Source: BPJU01 sp964425225 (GTDB lineage: Bacteria; Planctomycetota; Planctomycetia; Pirellulales; Pirellulaceae). Taken from it: DNA of 64,000 nt. The position numbers and the translations under genes are program-made. Position 1 is the stretch's first letter, and the number at the start of each line of letters is the position of its first letter. Of this stretch, positions 63,239 to 64,000 are shown in pieces. The DNA is taken from the NCBI GenBank assembly GCA_964425225.1, contig CAYRMD010000017.1, forward strand, positions 7,133 through 71,132, in the 5' to 3' direction. Under the pieces are notes generated by a model. It made no database searches, was not told where the DNA came from, and saw only the letters and a list, made by a program, of their open reading frames with translations.

Positions 63239-63586
63239 ATGAAACTAATCATCGCGATTATTCAGCCGCATAAGTTAGAGTCGGTCAAACAGGCACTAAC
63301 CGAAGTGGAGGTCTTCCGACTTACGGTGCTTGATTGTCAGGGATTTGGCCGCCAAAAGGGCCAGACGGAGCTTTACCGGGGGCACGAGCTCAGTGTGAAT
63401 CTTGTCCGAAAGGTCCAGCTCCAAATTGCGGTGAACGAAAATTTTGTTCAACCCACGATCGACGCGATCATCAAAGGTGCACGCACGGGCGAAAAGGGTG
63501 AAATTGGCGACGGTAAGATCTTCATACTGCCTATGGAGGATTGCATACGCATCCGTACCGGTGAACGCGGGCCTGAGGCGATTTAG
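63239..63586 (+). CDS. glnK: Nitrogen regulatory protein P-II
   Basis: A 115-residue trimeric PII signal protein that senses ATP/ADP and 2-oxoglutarate and gates Amt. It has MKLIIAIIQPHKLESVKQAL, the T-loop start GFGRQKGQTELYRGHEL, and the C-loop motif GEIGDGKIFILPMEDCIRIRTGERG. In the T-loop Tyr46 is kept but position 51, the uridylylated tyrosine of enteric proteins, is Leu. Linkage to amt supports the GlnK name over GlnB. ATG 63239 follows AGGAG. Confidence 0.95.
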   Translation: MKLIIAIIQPHKLESVKQALTEVEVFRLTVLDCQGFGRQKGQTELYRGHELSVNLVRKVQLQIAVNENFVQPTIDAIIKGARTGEKGEIGDGKIFILPMEDCIRIRTGERGPEAI

Positions 63587-64000
63587 CCACACGGGTGTGC
63601 ATGAGATCGAGCTTTGCCGTTTCGAACGAAAAAATTCAACGCAAATGCGCAAGAGGAGAGAAATAACGATTGGAATTCCGTGCGTGTGCTTGTGTAGCGG
63701 CACGTTTGCGTAGGCCTTTCGTCACGTAGCTTTTCGCGTGTTAGCGGCGAACGCCAGTCCTTCTGGATCGCATTGCGCAGCCGCGGCTAGTTCGTGGCCG
63801 AGTCCGTAATTAATTTCTTGACTACAATCGCCGTCGCTCGATGATGAACATCCCGCCAACGGCGCGTCCCGGTGGCTTCTTGGAAAATTCTTTGCAGCGG
63901 CTTTGGGACTAGCTTGCCGCTCGTGGGGATTCCGCGACGGCCGTTTTTAGGAACCTCTGCATAAGTCACCCGTATTGTACGGAACCTTTTAGCAAGTCGT
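63587..64000. other. Gene-free right edge
   Basis: A 60-codon minus-strand frame at 63787-63969 (GTG start; contains GTRRWRDVHHRATAIVVKKL) is somewhat protein-like but has no ribosome site or family. Otherwise nothing is recognised. Confidence 0.3.

Noticed and set aside
1..64000. tRNA, rRNA or CRISPR array
   Set aside because: Gaps were scanned by eye for T-loop signatures and regularly spaced repeats; none was found. A covariance search would be decisive.

Overview
The window reads as a chromosomal segment of a planctomycete (Planctomycetota, probably close to Pirellulales). The evidence is a DUF1559 prepilin-like protein paired with a small transthyretin-like lipoprotein, a DUF1573 protein beside a lipid-anchored tetraheme c-type cytochrome with a GYLEPCGC domain, the ProS-3 type of prolyl-tRNA synthetase, and GC-rich DNA with long gene-free gaps. 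I see no rRNA, tRNA, CRISPR array, prophage or intact transposase.

Layout. 1-4588: gcvT-gcvH (minus strand), then a decayed stretch holding a 260-bp dispersed repeat, two adjacent pseudogenes and repeat debris. 4589-10660: proS divergent from a YhaM-like exonuclease, RNase R and a DUF4416 protein. 10689-17373: envelope genes (WecA/TagO-like transferase, O-antigen ligase-like protein with a TPR tail), DUF1573 protein, tetraheme cytochrome. 17718-24801: yebC, a degenerate endonuclease III-like protein, and the rbfA-infB-nusA translation/transcription block, whose leader looks attenuator-like. 25203-32057: a ketoacyl-synthase homologue lacking catalytic residues, a secreted unknown protein, and the fatty-acid block rpmF-fabD-fabG-acpP-fabF. 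32379-36879: a small unknown protein, a ferritin-like gene broken at an A9 run, and ispF-ruvC-ruvA-ruvB. 37096-43833: an ABC-2 exporter (ATPase plus two permeases) followed by a UbiA / TIM-barrel / phosphodiesterase trio resembling a reduced ebo cluster. 44509-49329: a HEAT-repeat protein overlapping a membrane protein, a coiled-coil membrane protein and a small membrane protein. 49523-56298: polA-coaE, rho-ribH, and nusB facing ribH. 56299-58314: second copy of the 260-bp repeat, then ftsY. 58994-63586: DUF1559 protein, lipoprotein, then amt and glnK behind a near-perfect sigma-54 promoter.

Most of the content is housekeeping. The parts most worth a second look are the catalytically altered paralogues (ketoacyl synthase Cys to Glu; endonuclease III Lys/Asp to Phe/Asn; phosphodiesterase with replaced metal ligands), the A9 frameshift in the ferritin-like gene, the nusA leader, the decayed gene pair and the large dispersed repeat. 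Function calls rest on motif recognition by eye; no database search was run.
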